Shown: in pieces, positions 7,482 through 15,143 of the stretch
Numbering within the stretch: position 1 is the stretch's first letter
How the letters are laid out: the number at the start of each line of letters is the position of its first letter
From: JBGSPL01 sp964511435
Lineage (GTDB): Bacteria; Patescibacteriota; CPR2; UBA1875; CAIMLA01
NCBI GenBank assembly: GCA_964511435.1
Contig: CAZEFH010000005.1
Location: forward strand, 1 to 55,589
Reading direction: 5' to 3'
Length of the DNA stretch: 55,589 bases
The notes under the pieces: generated by a model
The model's input: the letters and a program-made list of their open reading frames with translations, nothing else
The model's database searches: none
What the model was told of the DNA's origin: nothing
Made by a program: the position numbers and the translations under genes

Positions 7482-8471
7482 ATGGCAAAAAAGCGTGTTT
7501 TTTCAGGAATTCAGCCTAGCGGCAATCTACATATCGGCAACTATCTTGGTGCCATCCATCAATGGGTGAAACTACAGGATGAACGTGAGAATATCTTCTG
7601 CATCGTGGACGAACATGCCATCACCGTACCACAAGACCCAGCCGATCTGCGTCGTCGCATTATCGAGCTCGCGAAAATTTATATCGCTGCTGGAATTAAC
7701 CCCGATAAGTCTGCCATCTTTGTCCAGTCATCTCGCCCAGAACACACCGAGCTTGGCTGGATTCTCAATAATTTCACCTACTTTGGCGAGCTATCTCGGA
7801 TGACACAGTTCAAGGACAAGGCGAAAAATGGTGGCGAAAATGTCTCCGTCGGTCTCTTCGATTACCCAGTACTGATGGCAGCTGATATTTTGCTTTACAA
7901 CACAGATGAAGTCCCTGTTGGCGACGATCAGAAACAACACGTCGAGATTTGTCGTGATATCGCAGAGCGTGTAAACAAACGTTATGACAAGAAGATTTTA
8001 CCTATTCCTGAGTTCACAACCAATAAAGAGGCGACCAGAATTATGAGTCTGACTGACCCTATCGCGAAGATGAGTAAATCGGACGAGAATCCGAAAAGCC
8101 GTATCGAAATTCTAGACACGCCAGATGACATTCGCAAAAAGTTCGCTAGTGCCGTCACCGACAGCGGTAACGAGATCAAGTTTGATATTGCTAACAAGCC
8201 AGGTATTTCCAACTTGCTCAACATTCTTTCTGCTTGTGGCGGTAAGTCGATTGCCGCGCTCGAGAAAGAATACCAACAAACTAGCTATGGTGATTTTAAG
8301 AAAGAAGTGGCAGAAGCCGTTATTGAACTGCTTGCACCATTTCAGGACAAATACGCCGAACTTTCAGACGAATATGTCGTCGAAGTCCTCCGCGATGGAG
8401 CAGAACGCGTAAAGCCGATGGCTCAAGAAACCTTGAAACGAGTAAAAGAAACTATCGGTCTCGGAATCTAA
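7482..8471 (+). CDS. trpS: Tryptophanyl-tRNA synthetase
   Basis: 329 aa, the standard size for bacterial TrpRS (class Ic). The HIGH motif appears as PSGNLHIGNYLGA (about residue 16) and the KMSKS loop as AKMSKSDEN (about 200). GDDQKQHVEICRDIAER is the conserved active-site helix. It charges tRNA-Trp. Followed by a strong bidirectional terminator. Confidence 0.96.
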   Translation: MAKKRVFSGIQPSGNLHIGNYLGAIHQWVKLQDERENIFCIVDEHAITVPQDPADLRRRIIELAKIYIAAGINPDKSAIFVQSSRPEHTELGWILNNFTYFGELSRMTQFKDKAKNGGENVSVGLFDYPVLMAADILLYNTDEVPVGDDQKQHVEICRDIAERVNKRYDKKILPIPEFTTNKEATRIMSLTDPIAKMSKSDENPKSRIEILDTPDDIRKKFASAVTDSGNEIKFDIANKPGISNLLNILSACGGKSIAALEKEYQQTSYGDFKKEVAEAVIELLAPFQDKYAELSDEYVVEVLRDGAERVKPMAQETLKRVKETIGLGI

Positions 8472-8483
8472 TATATAAACGGC

Positions 8484-8518
8484 GAAGGCCGGCTGCGCGA
8501 TTGCGCTAGCCGGCCTTC
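8484..8518. terminator. Bidirectional hairpin between trpS and island gene
   Basis: Stem GAAGGCCGGC/GCCGGCCTTC plus an inner TGCGC/GCGC-rich arm. The stop of the converging minus-strand gene lies in the loop. It serves both converging genes; the flanks contain only short T-rich runs. Confidence 0.75.
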
Positions 8519-8781
8519 TTCTTGTTGCGACGTTCGATGGTGACTGTTGCAGTCACGCGGTCCGAGTCAATAGAGACCATGTCGTATGGTCCACTGGCAG
8601 TAGAGCCGTTCTGGCAGTACAATCTGCGGTCGTTACTTACGATGGCAGTGCCATCACCAAGTACTCGCACCAGACGGGGCGGAAGTACAGCCGCAAGCGC
8701 AGCTAGGAAGCTCACACCATCTGGGACATCAAGTCTCTGACTCCTCCCATCGTAAGTAACGATAGCACCTGACTCAAACAT
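8506..8781 (-). CDS. Hypothetical protein of GC-rich island 2
   Basis: 91 aa. I choose the ATG at 8781 because GGAGGTGA precedes it; the frame is open further upstream to 8811. The middle is hydrophobic (GVSFLAALAAVLPPRLVRVL) with beta-rich flanks and a basic tail (IERRNKKKAG). No family recognised. GC-rich codon use contrasts with trpS. A promoter (TTGCTA, 17 bp, TAATAT; 8864-8836) lies upstream, divergent from the next gene. Confidence 0.6.
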   Translation of the reverse strand: MFESGAIVTYDGRSQRLDVPDGVSFLAALAAVLPPRLVRVLGDGTAIVSNDRRLYCQNGSTASGPYDMVSIDSDRVTATVTIERRNKKKAG

Positions 8782-8835
8782 ACACTCACCTCCTCGGCGA
8801 ATCGGAAACAAGAAGACTGCTTCTGCAGTGTGGTG

Positions 8836-8864
8836 ATATTACTATTTACAATCTGAAATAGCAA
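8836..8864 (-). promoter_or_regulatory. Promoter of the minus-strand island-2 gene
   Basis: -35 TTGCTA (8864-8859), 17-bp spacer, -10 TAATAT (8841-8836) on the minus strand, about 55 bp upstream of the chosen start. Confidence 0.5.
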
Positions 8865-8885
8865 GACTAACCCACGATAAAATAC

Positions 8886-8914
8886 TTGACAAATATGATA
8901 TATTATGCTAGAAT
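8886..8914 (+). promoter_or_regulatory. Promoter of the plus-strand island-2 gene
   Basis: -35 TTGACA (8886-8891), 17-bp spacer, -10 TAGAAT (8909-8914). It gives a leader of about 70 nt. Confidence 0.75.
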
Positions 8915-8919
8915 ATAGC

Positions 8920-8990
8920 ACGAGTCGCACAAATCGTGCGTCTAGTGGGGAACGCTCCCTACACCATACGTCACAGATTGGAGCGTTGAC
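8920..8990 (+). promoter_or_regulatory. Structured leader that could hide the ribosome-binding site
   Basis: AACGCTCC (8951-8958) is complementary to GGAGCGTT (8979-8986), which contains the only Shine-Dalgarno-like GGAG before the ATG at 8991. A small hairpin GCACaaatcGTGC precedes it. Pairing would block ribosome binding; no ligand class is recognised. Confidence 0.45.
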
Positions 8991-9305
8991 ATGAAGAGTC
9001 ACCCGTGGCTATACATCATTCTTCCTGCGTTCCTGGGGGTCATCGTGGCCCTTGCAGGAGCAAGCTGGGTCAGCAACGCCTACAGCCCGCGTAAGTGGGC
9101 GGAACAGGCACCGCTCAACCACTCTGTGGTCGGAAGTGCTGACCCATTCTGGACCAGGCTCGATGATGCTATCAAGTCATCGGATCGCGCCGGAGTTCCA
9201 ATGGACGAGTTGGTGACCATCATTCAAACGCGTCCTGATAATCCCAACCACGACCTGGTCCCGATACCCTACAACCAGTGGGTATCGGGCCAGTATGATC
9301 ACTAG
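8991..9305 (+). CDS. Hypothetical membrane-anchored protein of GC-rich island 2
   Basis: 104 aa. Residues 8-30 form a single membrane segment (LYIILPAFLGVIVALAGASW) followed by an exported or extracytoplasmic domain rich in Trp, Pro and Asp (DDAIKSSDRAGVPMDELVTI). No known family. It is GC-rich, with its own consensus-like promoter and a structured leader, and is followed by a long hairpin-rich tail ending in a terminator. Confidence 0.6.
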   Translation: MKSHPWLYIILPAFLGVIVALAGASWVSNAYSPRKWAEQAPLNHSVVGSADPFWTRLDDAIKSSDRAGVPMDELVTIIQTRPDNPNHDLVPIPYNQWVSGQYDH

Positions 9306-9309
9306 CGAA

Positions 9310-9450
9310 ACGGCGGGATTCTGGCATGGGTGTTGCCCCTTGAGCCGCAAGCTCAAGGAAAAGGGCGGTCCATCCCGCCCTCCCGCTTACAATTTCCCTG
9401 CCCCCAGGGAGACGGCCGTACGGGAAACCCCTCCTCGTACGGCACGACAC
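9310..9450 (+). other. Hairpin-rich 3' region of island-2 transcript
   Basis: Contains an outer stem GGCGGGAT/ATCCCGCC enclosing a perfect hairpin CCTTGAGC/GCTCAAGG. This is followed by a separate stem GCCGTACG/CGTACGGC. No good ORF with a start signal is seen. It could be a structured 3'UTR or a small RNA. Confidence 0.45.
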
Positions 9451-9453
9451 TTC

Positions 9454-9486
9454 ACAGCCCTCAGCGCTTCGGCGTCTGAGGGCTGT
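9454..9486 (+). terminator. Intrinsic terminator ending island 2
   Basis: 11-bp perfect stem ACAGCCCTCAG/CTGAGGGCTGT with a GCTTCGGC-type loop, followed by TTTCTATATA. Confidence 0.8.
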
Positions 9487-9518
9487 TTCTATATATATAA
9501 CTTTGCTACAATAGTGAT

Positions 9519-10304
9519 ATGAAGAATTACTTACAAGAATCAGGACTCGACTTCTCCATTGGAGAAGATAAGCTCATTTATAAAAAAGAAGACTTTTCTC
9601 AGGCGGTTGACTGGATTAAAGACTATCAGTTTGCAAAATATGCCTACAAAGATCAATCCCAGGAATCCGGACCTACATATTTCGGTGTTCGATATATGGA
9701 AAGAACTGAAGATAAAGAGCTGCTACTAAATAATGGTATTATGGGTGACATTACTGTATTCCAGCCAGGTTTAGTCGGCGATGAATACGTCAAAACTGTC
9801 GGACACTATCACGGTCACACTGTTGATCAAAATACCTCCTATCCTGAGGTGTACCAAAATATTGCTGGCAAGGTAGAATACCTCCTACAAACTGAGCCAG
9901 ATAAAAACGGCGAGGTAGATGTGCTTTACGTCGTCACAGAGCCAGGTGATAAAGTGGTAATGCCACCCAATGTTGGTCATGTCAGTCTAAATGCCGGTGA
10001 CGATATAGCAGTCGAATGCGACCTCCAGAAACGTGATAATCCTGACGATTCCGAATATGGCGAATTCAAAGATTTTGTTGGTGGCGCACTTTATCGCACT
10101 AAGGATGGATTAGAAGAGAATCCTCACTATAAGATAAAGTCGCTACGCATCGTTCGCCCCCTTGAGAAGCCAGAGTGGGGCCTCACCAAAGAAAAACCGC
10201 TTTACACTTCGTTCACTGAGAACCCTGATAAGTTCAAATGGCTTACAGAGCCACAGAATTATGATTTCAATCTCGAGGAACTTTTCGAGGACATAGAGCT
10301 TTAA
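9519..10304 (+). CDS. pgiA: Cupin-type glucose-6-phosphate isomerase
   Basis: 261 aa. The cupin metal-binding motif 1 is GHYHGHT...YPEVYQ (about residues 93-112) and motif 2 is MPPNVGHVSLNAG (about 148-160), as in archaeal cupin PGI. It interconverts glucose 6-phosphate and fructose 6-phosphate using a bound divalent metal. It is longer than the ~190-aa archaeal enzymes, with extra N- and C-terminal sections. A TACAAT lies 8 bases upstream of the ATG, so a leaderless mRNA is likely. Confidence 0.85.
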   Translation: MKNYLQESGLDFSIGEDKLIYKKEDFSQAVDWIKDYQFAKYAYKDQSQESGPTYFGVRYMERTEDKELLLNNGIMGDITVFQPGLVGDEYVKTVGHYHGHTVDQNTSYPEVYQNIAGKVEYLLQTEPDKNGEVDVLYVVTEPGDKVVMPPNVGHVSLNAGDDIAVECDLQKRDNPDDSEYGEFKDFVGGALYRTKDGLEENPHYKIKSLRIVRPLEKPEWGLTKEKPLYTSFTENPDKFKWLTEPQNYDFNLEELFEDIEL

Positions 10305-10322
10305 AATTACCCTGAAATCAGC

Positions 10323-10357
10323 TATAATACGAGCGTCCTGATTCGTCAGGACGCTTT
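10323..10357 (+). promoter_or_regulatory. tRNA-Ser(GGA) promoter -10 box and 5' leader hairpin
   Basis: TATAAT (10323-10328) with a TTTAAA 17 bp upstream. It is followed by hairpin AGCGTCCTG/CAGGACGCT and TTTT just before the tRNA. The hairpin may end the isomerase transcript or protect the pre-tRNA 5' leader. Confidence 0.5.
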
Positions 10358-10359
10358 TC

Positions 10360-10445
10360 GGAAGGATCGCATAGTTGGCCTAGTGCGCACGCTTGGAAAG
10401 CGTGTATACCGCAAGGTATCGAGGGTTCGAATCCCTCTCCTTCCG
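10360..10445 (+). tRNA. tRNA-Ser (anticodon GGA)
   Basis: Acceptor stem GGAAGGA/TCCTTCC, anticodon loop CTTGGAAAG, long variable arm (TATACC/GGTAT), T-loop GGTTCGAATCC and discriminator G. CCA is encoded next (10446-10448). The long variable arm and GGA anticodon identify a serine tRNA reading UCC/UCU. Confidence 0.95.
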
Positions 10446-10448
10446 CCA

Positions 10449-10478
10449 AAATGCCTCAACGCATGTTGAGGCATTTTT
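10449..10478 (+). terminator. Terminator after tRNA-Ser(GGA)
   Basis: Stem AATGCCTCAA/TTGAGGCATT with a short loop, followed by TTT. Confidence 0.85.
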
Positions 10479-10529
10479 ATTTCGAGCTCTGTCACGTATA
10501 ATAGATATGTAATTAAGGAGGACTCGGAA

Positions 10530-11333
10530 ATGCAGGTTGAAGGAAAAGTATTTGTCGTTACAGGTGCTGCTAGCGGAATGGGGAAAGAGATTACTCTTCA
10601 GCTACTAAAAAAAGGCGCCAAGGTGGCTGCGGTTGACCTCAAGGAAGAAGCGCTCACAGAACTAGTAGCAGCAGTGGGAAATCCCCATGAAAATCTTTCG
10701 ACATATGCGGTAAATGTGTCGGACAAGAAGGCTGTTGAGGCTTTGCCGGCCGCTGTAATCAAAGACTTCGGTGGGGTAGATGCCATTATCAATAATGCCG
10801 GCATCATTCAGCCATTTGTGAAAGTAAATGACCTAGACTATGATGCCATCGAGCGCGTAATGAACGTAAACTTCTACGGTGTCCTATACATGACTAAGGC
10901 GTTTCTACCATATCTACTAAAGCGTCCTGCGGCATATGTAGCCAATACTTCCAGTATGGGAGGCTTTCTACCAGTCCCAGGACAAGGAGTCTATGGAGCC
11001 TCAAAAGCAGCGGTAAAACTGATGACCGAGGCGCTCTATGCCGAACTAAAAGATACCAGTGTCGGAGTGTCTATCATTTTCCCGGGAGCTATCAACACTC
11101 ACATCACCGAGAACTCCGGTGTAAAGGCACCTAGTATGCCAAAGGGTGCCAAAGAATACAAAACTCTCAGTGCCGATAAGGCGGCAGCGATCATTATTGC
11201 CGGCATCGAGAAGAATCAACCACAAATTTTTGTGGGATCAGACTCGAAAATGATGAATTTGCTCTATCGCCTAAATCCTGTAGGCGCAACTAATCTTATC
11301 GCCAAGCAAATGAAAGACCTACTAGGTAAATAA
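10530..11333 (+). CDS. Short-chain dehydrogenase/reductase (SDR)
   Basis: 267 aa classical SDR. NAD(P)-binding TGAASGMGKE (residues 11-20), NNAG at about 89, catalytic Ser in NTSSMGG and YGASK (Tyr/Lys, about 154-158). It reduces or oxidises a carbonyl/alcohol; the substrate is not predictable. AAGGAGG precedes the ATG. The next gene begins one base after its stop, so the two form an operon. Confidence 0.88.
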   Translation: MQVEGKVFVVTGAASGMGKEITLQLLKKGAKVAAVDLKEEALTELVAAVGNPHENLSTYAVNVSDKKAVEALPAAVIKDFGGVDAIINNAGIIQPFVKVNDLDYDAIERVMNVNFYGVLYMTKAFLPYLLKRPAAYVANTSSMGGFLPVPGQGVYGASKAAVKLMTEALYAELKDTSVGVSIIFPGAINTHITENSGVKAPSMPKGAKEYKTLSADKAAAIIIAGIEKNQPQIFVGSDSKMMNLLYRLNPVGATNLIAKQMKDLLGK

Positions 11334-11334
11334 G

Positions 11335-11664
11335 ATGGAATACAGTAGAGAAGAAATCGAATCAAAGGCAATTAGGATTTCTGCCACAGATGGTGACAAG
11401 GAAATCGGCCATGCATTCTTATTCTTAATAACAAACGACTTACATAAAGAGCCATATGGCCTGCTAGAAGACCTCAAAATTGAGGAGGATTTCCAGGGTA
11501 ATGGCTATGGCCCAAAACTAACGGAAGAAATAATCCGGGTCGCCAAGGAAAGAGGATGCTACAAGCTTCTTGCAACCAGCCGTTTTAGCCGAGAACACGT
11601 TCATCGAATGTATGAGAAACTCGGCTTTGAGAAAAACGGCTATGATTTCAGAATGAATTTATAA
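11335..11664 (+). CDS. GNAT-family N-acetyltransferase
   Basis: 109 aa, a compact GNAT. The acetyl-CoA loop is QGNGYGP (about residue 58) and the C-terminal strand contains MYEKLGFEKNGYDFRM. It lacks part of the usual N-terminal strand set, so it is near the minimum size. It transfers acetyl to an unknown amine. Immediately downstream of the SDR gene. Confidence 0.8.
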   Translation: MEYSREEIESKAIRISATDGDKEIGHAFLFLITNDLHKEPYGLLEDLKIEEDFQGNGYGPKLTEEIIRVAKERGCYKLLATSRFSREHVHRMYEKLGFEKNGYDFRMNL

Positions 11665-11682
11665 ATTAATAAGAGCAATAAG

Positions 11683-12114
11683 ATGTCGGAGTATCCTGAT
11701 AATAATATAGAACACCTAATCAATAGTGCTTTTGAAGATACAAATCCTGCACTTATTCATGAAATGGCAGAAAAACCAGAGCGTATAATCGCCATTAATA
11801 GTTATCTTGAACTCGCTCGTACTGAACTCGCTAAGCTTCAAGAAAAATACAACATCTCGAAGGCAAATGTCGACACCAACGAAGAAATGGAACTAAGACA
11901 TGAGATTAGCGCTACTTCGCTCGCCGTTGCAGTTTTCGAAGATCTTCATGCAAAAGGCTACCAATACAAGGACGAAATAGTCTCTGCAATTGATAATTCT
12001 ATCGAAATTGCACGCACAAATTATGACAGTAATGACCCCATGCTTGGAAGGATGATTGACGTAGCAGACAAGGCAAAACAGATCATTCAAGAAGCTGAAG
12101 GATATACGCAATGA
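11683..12114 (+). CDS. Hypothetical helical protein
   Basis: 143 aa, acidic, predicted mostly helical (LELARTELAKLQEKYNISK; MELRHEISATSLAVAVFEDL), with no signal peptide or membrane segment. No family recognised. It overlaps the DUF1653 gene by 4 bases (ATGA), so the two are translated together. Confidence 0.7.
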   Translation: MSEYPDNNIEHLINSAFEDTNPALIHEMAEKPERIIAINSYLELARTELAKLQEKYNISKANVDTNEEMELRHEISATSLAVAVFEDLHAKGYQYKDEIVSAIDNSIEIARTNYDSNDPMLGRMIDVADKAKQIIQEAEGYTQ

Positions 12115-12347
12115 AATCAATCAGCTTGGGACTATATAAACACTATAAGGGTAACCTGTATGAGGTGGTCGGTGTTGCAACTCATAGTGAAACCCTAGAA
12201 GAACTAGTAGTATATTACGCTTTATATCCCATAGAGGGACGTGGTGATAAATCACTTTGGGTCAGGCCATATGAAATGTTCACAGGGACAGTAGCAGTCG
12301 ACGGTAAAGAAGTTCCGCGATTTGAATATATTGGCGATAAAGAATAA
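12111..12347 (+). CDS. DUF1653 family protein
   Basis: 78 aa. The whole protein is one DUF1653 domain: YKHYKGNLYEVVGVATHSET and LWVRPYEMF are the family hallmarks. The family is widespread and small, with no assigned role; ligand or nucleic-acid binding has been guessed. Starts within the stop of the previous gene. Confidence 0.85.
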   Translation: MKSISLGLYKHYKGNLYEVVGVATHSETLEELVVYYALYPIEGRGDKSLWVRPYEMFTGTVAVDGKEVPRFEYIGDKE

Positions 12348-12425
12348 TTTCCTTCAACTTTGTTATTATTTGTACTATAATCACCGCACGGAGGGAAACG
12401 AGAGAGCGATTGGAGTGAGTTCAAT

Positions 12426-12833
12426 ATGAACACACCTAGCCTTGTCTTGGTGGTTTGGGTTTTCTACCACCAGGTCACGAACGATGCTGATCGTGGAGTG
12501 ATTCGCGCGAGGATTCTCAGTGGCCTCCAGACCATCTTCGGCATCGCGCCGGAAAACGTGGAGGTACATTTCCAGTCCTTGGAGCTACCTGAAGCTGGAT
12601 TCCGCTTCCACATTGAACACAGCAACTTGGTTTCGGCCGAGCTAGCTGATTCCATCAGTCAGAATCTGACTCGATCTGGGATCCGTTGGTGTGCAACACA
12701 ACTCGACGAGACAACCTGCTTCGAGTCGTCCTGCACTGTCGGTCCGATCACCGGGATCGCCCCCATCGGGAAGACCTTCAGCTTCCCGATGACGTCCGGT
12801 GAGGCACCGCTCGAAGCGTTCAGCTGCATCTAG
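12426..12833 (+). CDS. Hypothetical protein of GC-rich island 3
   Basis: 135 aa with a hydrophobic N-terminal strand (LVLVVWVFYHQ), a helix-strand-helix middle and four Cys in the C-terminal half. No family recognised. It is GC-rich and monocistronic. A TATAAT at 12374-12379 gives a ~45-nt leader with TTGGAGTGAG before the start. A strong terminator follows. Composition and stand-alone organisation match the other islands. Confidence 0.6.
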   Translation: MNTPSLVLVVWVFYHQVTNDADRGVIRARILSGLQTIFGIAPENVEVHFQSLELPEAGFRFHIEHSNLVSAELADSISQNLTRSGIRWCATQLDETTCFESSCTVGPITGIAPIGKTFSFPMTSGEAPLEAFSCI

Positions 12834-12852
12834 CGCGCACTCTCGCTCATCA

Positions 12853-12886
12853 CTGGCCCGAACCCGCACCCGCGGTTTCGGGCCAG
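12853..12886 (+). terminator. Terminator of island-3 gene
   Basis: CTGGCCCGAA/TTCGGGCCAG stem with an inner CCGC/GCGG arm, followed by GGCACTTTATA. Confidence 0.7.
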
Positions 12887-12950
12887 GGCACTTTATACAC
12901 TATAAATAATTCAGTTTATGCGTTATAATCCAAGCACGAAAGGGGACTAA

Positions 12951-13370
12951 ATGAAAATTGTAATCGGTGGCTCTATGGGTTTTGCCAAAGAACAAGTTGA
13001 AGCAAAAAGAGTATTGGAAGGAGCCGGACACGAAGTTCTAGTTACTGAAAATATTGAAAAATACGTTGATTCTCCAGCGATAAAGTCCAGTTTCGAAGAA
13101 GAACTAAAGATCTCACTAGAATACGACATTATGCGTGATTTTTTTAACAAAATTGCAGAATCTGATGCGTTTTTAGTAATGAATTACCCCAAAAAAGGAA
13201 TTGATGGCTACTTGGGCGCCTCAGTCTTAATGGAGATGGGGCTTGCCTATTATTTGAAAAAGAAAGTCTTTCTTTTATTCCCCGTTGACAAAGAACAAGG
13301 CTACGCGCTGGAGTCTGCGATAATTAATCCACTGATTCTTAATGGAGATATTACAAACATTAGGGGCTAA
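12951..13370 (+). CDS. Nucleoside 2-deoxyribosyltransferase-like protein
   Basis: 139 aa. MKIVIGGSMGFAKEQVEAKR, an acidic middle and GYLGASVLMEMGLAYYLKKKVFLLF resemble the deoxyribosyltransferase / lysine-decarboxylase-like Rossmann fold: a nucleotide-handling superfamily with a conserved small-residue-then-Glu helix. Catalysis is not proven. It abuts dnaG, whose ATG follows the stop directly. Confidence 0.55.
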   Translation: MKIVIGGSMGFAKEQVEAKRVLEGAGHEVLVTENIEKYVDSPAIKSSFEEELKISLEYDIMRDFFNKIAESDAFLVMNYPKKGIDGYLGASVLMEMGLAYYLKKKVFLLFPVDKEQGYALESAIINPLILNGDITNIRG

Positions 13371-15122
13371 ATGACTGAACTCGAAGAGATTAAAAATCGC
13401 CTCGATATTGTCGAATATATCGGGAAATATGTACCACTGAAACAGGCCGGGCGAAACCACAAAGGCCTGTGTCCTTTTCACAATGAAAAGACCGGTAGCT
13501 TCATGGTGAATAGCGAGAAGCAGATCTATCACTGTTTTGGATGCGGTAAGGGTGGCGATATTTTCTCTTTTGTGCAGGAGATAGAGGGCGTTGACTTCCC
13601 TACCGCCCTCAAGGAGCTCGCAGACAAGGCTGGGGTAAAGCTCCCCGAGAGAGCCAACTTCCGCAAAGAGCCGACTGACATCCTCTATGAAATCAGTGAG
13701 CAAGCTTGTCAGCTGTATGAAAAAGAGCTACATTCACCTGCAAACAAGTCAGTCCTGAATTATCTGCACGACCGCGGCATGACCGACGAAACAATCAAGC
13801 TTTATCGCCTCGGCTTCGCCCCTCAGTCTGGCGACATTGTGGTGAAAGACCTCATAAAAACCGGTTTTACTAAGGAAGACCTCATCAAGGCTGGCGTTGC
13901 CAAAGAGAGAAATGAACGTTTCCTAGACCAATTTTTTAACCGAATTACCTTCCCTATTACCAATCCGAGTGGCAAGGTGGTCGCCTTTACAGCTCGAGTC
14001 CTCGATAATTCACTCCCCAAATACATTAACACTCCTGAGACACCGATTTACCATAAATCTAGTATCCTCTTTAACTTTGACAAGGCGAAGGAACAGATTC
14101 GCAAGCAGGATCACGTTATCGTCGTCGAAGGTCAGATGGACGCAATATTTTCCTATCAGGCTGGAGTAAAAAATGTCGTTGCCTCCTCTGGAACTGCCCT
14201 CACCGAGACTCAGCTCGACCTCATCAAGAGGTTCACCAAGAATATCAAGATGTCATTTGACGTTGATAATGCTGGCCAGATAGCAACACGGCGCGCCATC
14301 GAACTAGCGTGGGCCCGTGAGTACAATATCAAAGTGATCTCTGTGCCAGAGGGCAAGGACCCTGCTGACCTCGTCAAGAGTGATCCGAAGAAGTGGGTCA
14401 AAGCTTGTCGCGAAGCCAAATATGTGGTAGACTACATCTTTGACAGCACCTTTGCTCGGTACGATCTCGGCAACATTTTACACAAAAAGGCTGCTACCAA
14501 GGAGCTCCTTGGCTGGATAAGCAAGCTTCCCGACATCGTAGAGCGTGAACACTATCTCAATCTGCTGGGCGCTAAAGTTGGCGTCAGTGTCGCATCTCTT
14601 ACAGATGCCCTCGCCAAAGTATCAAAAACCGCTAGCACGAGACGAGAGACCGCTCCAGAAAAGCCAGTTGCAAAGGAGAAAACAGGCAAAAGCCGTGAAG
14701 AACACGCTTTAGCTATGCTGCTCATAGTTCCTACATACGTCGAATTTTTCTTCAATAAGCTATCAGTAGCTGATTTTACAGAAGAAAACGTGAAAAAATT
14801 TGTCACGGACATAAAGGACATTTACGATAAAACTGAAAAATTTGACGAGTCTGCCTGGGAGAAAAACCTCAGTGAAACTGACTCATCCTATATTAAAAAA
14901 TTGATTATTCTCACAGAAGATGAGCTTGCAGAAGCAAATGACGAGCTACTCTCTGAGGAACTTTTCTACTCTGTGATGAGAGTAAAAACCGACTCGCTAG
15001 ACCGGAAGAAGAAGACTGTGAGCGCACGGCTTGCCGCCGCTGAGAAGGGTGGCGACAAAAAGCTTCAGACGGAGCTACTTACTGAGTTTCAAAAAATTAT
15101 AAATGAAGAACGAAATCTATAA
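13371..15122 (+). CDS. dnaG: DNA primase
   Basis: 583 aa. The CHC2 zinc finger has Cys34, His37, Cys55 and Cys58 (CPFHNEKTGSF...YHCFGCG). The TOPRIM domain carries VVEGQMDAI (about 248) and the DVDNAG acidic motif (about 298). The C-terminal ~150 residues (from about 430) form the helicase-binding or regulatory region. It makes RNA primers for replication. It precedes rpoD in the classic dnaG-rpoD order. Confidence 0.96.
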   Translation: MTELEEIKNRLDIVEYIGKYVPLKQAGRNHKGLCPFHNEKTGSFMVNSEKQIYHCFGCGKGGDIFSFVQEIEGVDFPTALKELADKAGVKLPERANFRKEPTDILYEISEQACQLYEKELHSPANKSVLNYLHDRGMTDETIKLYRLGFAPQSGDIVVKDLIKTGFTKEDLIKAGVAKERNERFLDQFFNRITFPITNPSGKVVAFTARVLDNSLPKYINTPETPIYHKSSILFNFDKAKEQIRKQDHVIVVEGQMDAIFSYQAGVKNVVASSGTALTETQLDLIKRFTKNIKMSFDVDNAGQIATRRAIELAWAREYNIKVISVPEGKDPADLVKSDPKKWVKACREAKYVVDYIFDSTFARYDLGNILHKKAATKELLGWISKLPDIVEREHYLNLLGAKVGVSVASLTDALAKVSKTASTRRETAPEKPVAKEKTGKSREEHALAMLLIVPTYVEFFFNKLSVADFTEENVKKFVTDIKDIYDKTEKFDESAWEKNLSETDSSYIKKLIILTEDELAEANDELLSEELFYSVMRVKTDSLDRKKKTVSARLAAAEKGGDKKLQTELLTEFQKIINEERNL

Positions 15123-15143
15123 CTAGAGTTAAAGGAGTACACA

